NCBI GenBank assembly: GCA_031281765.1
Contig: JAITEX010000127.1
Span: forward strand, 1-6,985
Origin: Eubacteriales Family XIII. Incertae Sedis bacterium
Lineage (GTDB): Bacteria; Bacillota; Clostridia; Peptostreptococcales; Anaerovoracaceae
Direction: 5' to 3'
Length of the DNA stretch: 6,985 nt
Shown: piece by piece, positions 6,431 through 6,985 of the stretch
Layout: the number at the start of each line of letters is the position of its first letter
How positions within the stretch are numbered: position 1 is the first letter of the stretch
Translations under genes and position numbers: made by a program
The notes under the pieces: model-generated
What the model was told of the DNA's origin: nothing
Seen by the model: only the letters and a program-made list of their open reading frames with translations
The model's database searches: none

Positions 6431-6463
6431 CAGAAAAAGTCCCGTGAGGGGCTTTTTTTGTGG
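6428..6463 (+). terminator. Rho-independent terminator of tRNA-Thr
   Basis: A stem of AAAAAGTCCC (6434-6443) and GGGGCTTTTT (6448-6457) closes a GTGA loop, with a seven-T run at 6453-6459. The pairing continues outward without interruption to a 16-pair stem (6428-6443 with 6448-6463), two pairs being G-T, so that the CCA end of the tRNA is itself part of the extended hairpin. Confidence 0.9.
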
Positions 6464-6473
6464 AAATATTCAA

Positions 6474-6558
6474 GGAGGCTAAACCGCCGACGGAGGGGTG
6501 CGGGGAGGATTCCTCCCCGCATAGAGCGACTCGCGAAGCGAGCCCGCGGTTTACCTCT
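6474..6558 (+). other. Branched inverted-repeat structure between the tRNA repeats
   Basis: A closing helix pairs GAGG (6475-6478) and TAAACCGC (6480-6487) with GCGGTTTA (6546-6553) and CCTC (6554-6557), one C bulged at 6479. Inside it sit two perfect hairpins: GCGGGGAGG/CCTCCCCGC around ATT (6500-6520) and CTCGC/GCGAG around GAA (6530-6542). Together they form a three-way junction as RNA or a branched cruciform as DNA. No recognised RNA family is assigned; no tool was available to test folding energy. Confidence 0.6.
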
Positions 6559-6570
6559 CCGGGGGTGACA

Positions 6571-6607
6571 GGGCCGTAAGGCCCGCCGGGAGGGGGCAGA
6601 GCCCCCT
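6571..6607 (+). other. Two further tandem hairpins in the inter-repeat segment
   Basis: GGGCC/GGCCC closes a GTAA loop (GNRA type) at 6571-6584, and AGGGGGC/GCCCCCT closes AGA at 6591-6607. A competing pairing CCCC/GGGG around TAC (6603-6613) overlaps the second. There is no T-run, so neither is a terminator by itself. They continue the folded character of the 6474-6558 structure. Confidence 0.5.
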
Positions 6608-6637
6608 ACGGGGAGCGAGCGTATGCGAGCGACGGGA

Positions 6638-6665
6638 GGCGGTTCAAGTCCGCTGGGCAGCTCCA
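6638..6665 (+). pseudogene. 3' fragment of tRNA-Thr (T-arm, acceptor strand, CCA)
   Basis: Identical over 28 nt to 6403-6430 of the intact tRNA-Thr. The upstream sequence does not provide the 5' acceptor strand GCTGCCC, a D-arm or an anticodon arm, so it cannot form a tRNA. It is either a duplicated attachment site or what is left of a second tRNA gene. Confidence 0.85.
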
Positions 6666-6666
6666 G

Positions 6667-6693
6667 AAAAAAAGTCCCGTGAGGGGCTTTTTT
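6667..6693. terminator. Second copy of the terminator, usable from both sides
   Basis: AAAAAAGTCCC (6668-6678) pairs with GGGGCTTTTTT (6683-6693) around GTGA. The A-run on one side and the T-run on the other make it a functional terminator shape on both strands. On the minus strand it lies about 155 nt past the end of the leftward gene at the right edge and would stop that transcript. Confidence 0.8.
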
Positions 6694-6849
6694 GTTTATC
6701 AATGACCGTTAGAATGCTCCAAATTGCGTTCGCTTTCCTCTTTGCGTTCGCTCAGCGGTCGAAAAGGCGGTCGCCACACAAAATTTTCCTTTCGATTAAA
6801 AGCTACGACTCGTTGCAAAAAGAGCGACTACTTCTGAATTTCATTTATT

Positions 6850-6985
6850 TCATAGAATTTCCACCGCAAACGCTTCATATGGTTTGAGCGCCAAGGATTT
6901 CAGGCTCGAAACAGTTTCGTTGTAATTATGAATCAAAGTTCTTTTTGGAACTGCGCCGGCGAGCGCGAAGCCTTGTTCCTTTTCG
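6850..6985 (-). CDS. C-terminal 44 codons of a leftward gene, possibly a glycoside hydrolase
   Basis: The minus strand is open from 6984 to a TGA at 6850-6852, giving 44 residues with no start in the window, so the gene is cut by the edge. The end reads L-K-P-Y-E-A-F-A-V-E-I-L, preceded by N-Y-N-E. A closing L-x-P-Y-E-A-x-x-x-x-L strand is common at the C-terminal beta-sandwich of alpha-amylase-family glucosidases, so a GH13-like enzyme is a reasonable but weak guess. The residue pattern (alternating hydrophobic, with few rare-looking residues) makes real coding likely, and the terminator copy at 6667-6693 is placed correctly to end it. The stretch 6700-6849 between them holds only a short direct repeat of TTGCGTTCGCT (6724-6734 and 6742-6752) and is otherwise featureless. 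Confidence 0.5.
   Translation of the reverse strand, partial: EKEQGFALAGAVPKRTLIHNYNETVSSLKSLALKPYEAFAVEIL

Larger units (their letters stand above)
6403..6695 (+). repeat. Direct repeat of the tRNA-Thr 3' end plus terminator, 235 nt apart
   Basis: Copy 1 is 6403-6461 and copy 2 is 6638-6695. The first 28 nt, from the T-stem through CCA, are identical. The following terminator differs by two substitutions just after CCA and by one T in the T-run. Such duplication of a tRNA 3' end is the usual footprint of integration into a tRNA gene, but only 176 nt lie between the copies and they encode no integrase. A decayed second tRNA-Thr gene is the main alternative. Confidence 0.9.

Noticed and set aside
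6500..6607. CRISPR-like or tandem repeat array
   Set aside because: The hairpins differ from one another in sequence and spacing; there is no repeated unit with regular spacers.
6409..6702. Minus-strand open frame of 97 codons across the tRNA end and repeats
   Set aside because: It reads through two terminators, a tRNA fragment and hairpins; the Arg/Pro/Ser-rich product reflects the repeats, not a protein.
6702..6887. Plus-strand open frame of 61 codons near the right edge
   Set aside because: No ribosome site, no recognisable motif, and it overlaps the end of the better-supported leftward gene at 6850-6985.

Overview
The window looks like a stretch of chromosome from a strictly anaerobic, GC-rich bacterium. 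The evidence is four radical-SAM or multi-cluster Fe-S proteins in a row, bacterial TATAAT promoters, purine-rich Shine-Dalgarno sites and a tRNA with an encoded CCA. A fermentative gut-type lineage (Bacillota or Synergistota-like) is a guess; nothing here fixes the phylum.

Layout: (1) Positions 1-1405 hold the 3' part of a metallo-beta-lactamase-fold hydrolase, then a classical short-chain dehydrogenase/reductase (SDR) 29 nt downstream. (2) Positions 1404-1521 are a 118-bp imperfect palindrome starting inside the SDR stop codon; its right arm carries a perfect TTGACA and may supply the promoter of the next operon. (3) Positions 1544-5319 are a tightly overlapping four-gene operon: three QueG/RdhA-like proteins with double [4Fe-4S] domains, the second and third being diverged tandem copies, then a glycyl-radical-enzyme activase with two extra ferredoxin clusters. 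Every junction overlaps (ATGA, ATGA, 8 nt). No glycyl radical enzyme is present. (4) A second, unrelated SDR lies on the minus strand (5381-6160), convergent with the operon. (5) At 6315-6463 are a promoter, tRNA-Thr(GGT) and terminator. The T-arm, acceptor end and terminator of that tRNA are repeated 235 nt downstream around a densely folded 176-nt segment. (6) The right edge holds the last 44 codons of a leftward gene, in lower-GC sequence.

The operon makes sense as one electron-transfer or anaerobic catalysis module. The activase would reductively cleave S-adenosylmethionine to install a glycyl radical on an enzyme encoded elsewhere. The three QueG-like proteins have the fold of corrinoid-dependent reductases, but I could not find the catalytic context of true epoxyqueuosine reductase, so their substrate is unknown. 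Whether the hydrolase-SDR pair belongs to the same pathway is open. The most unusual points are the three-paralog plus orphan-activase arrangement, the promoter-bearing palindrome, and the duplicated tRNA end.
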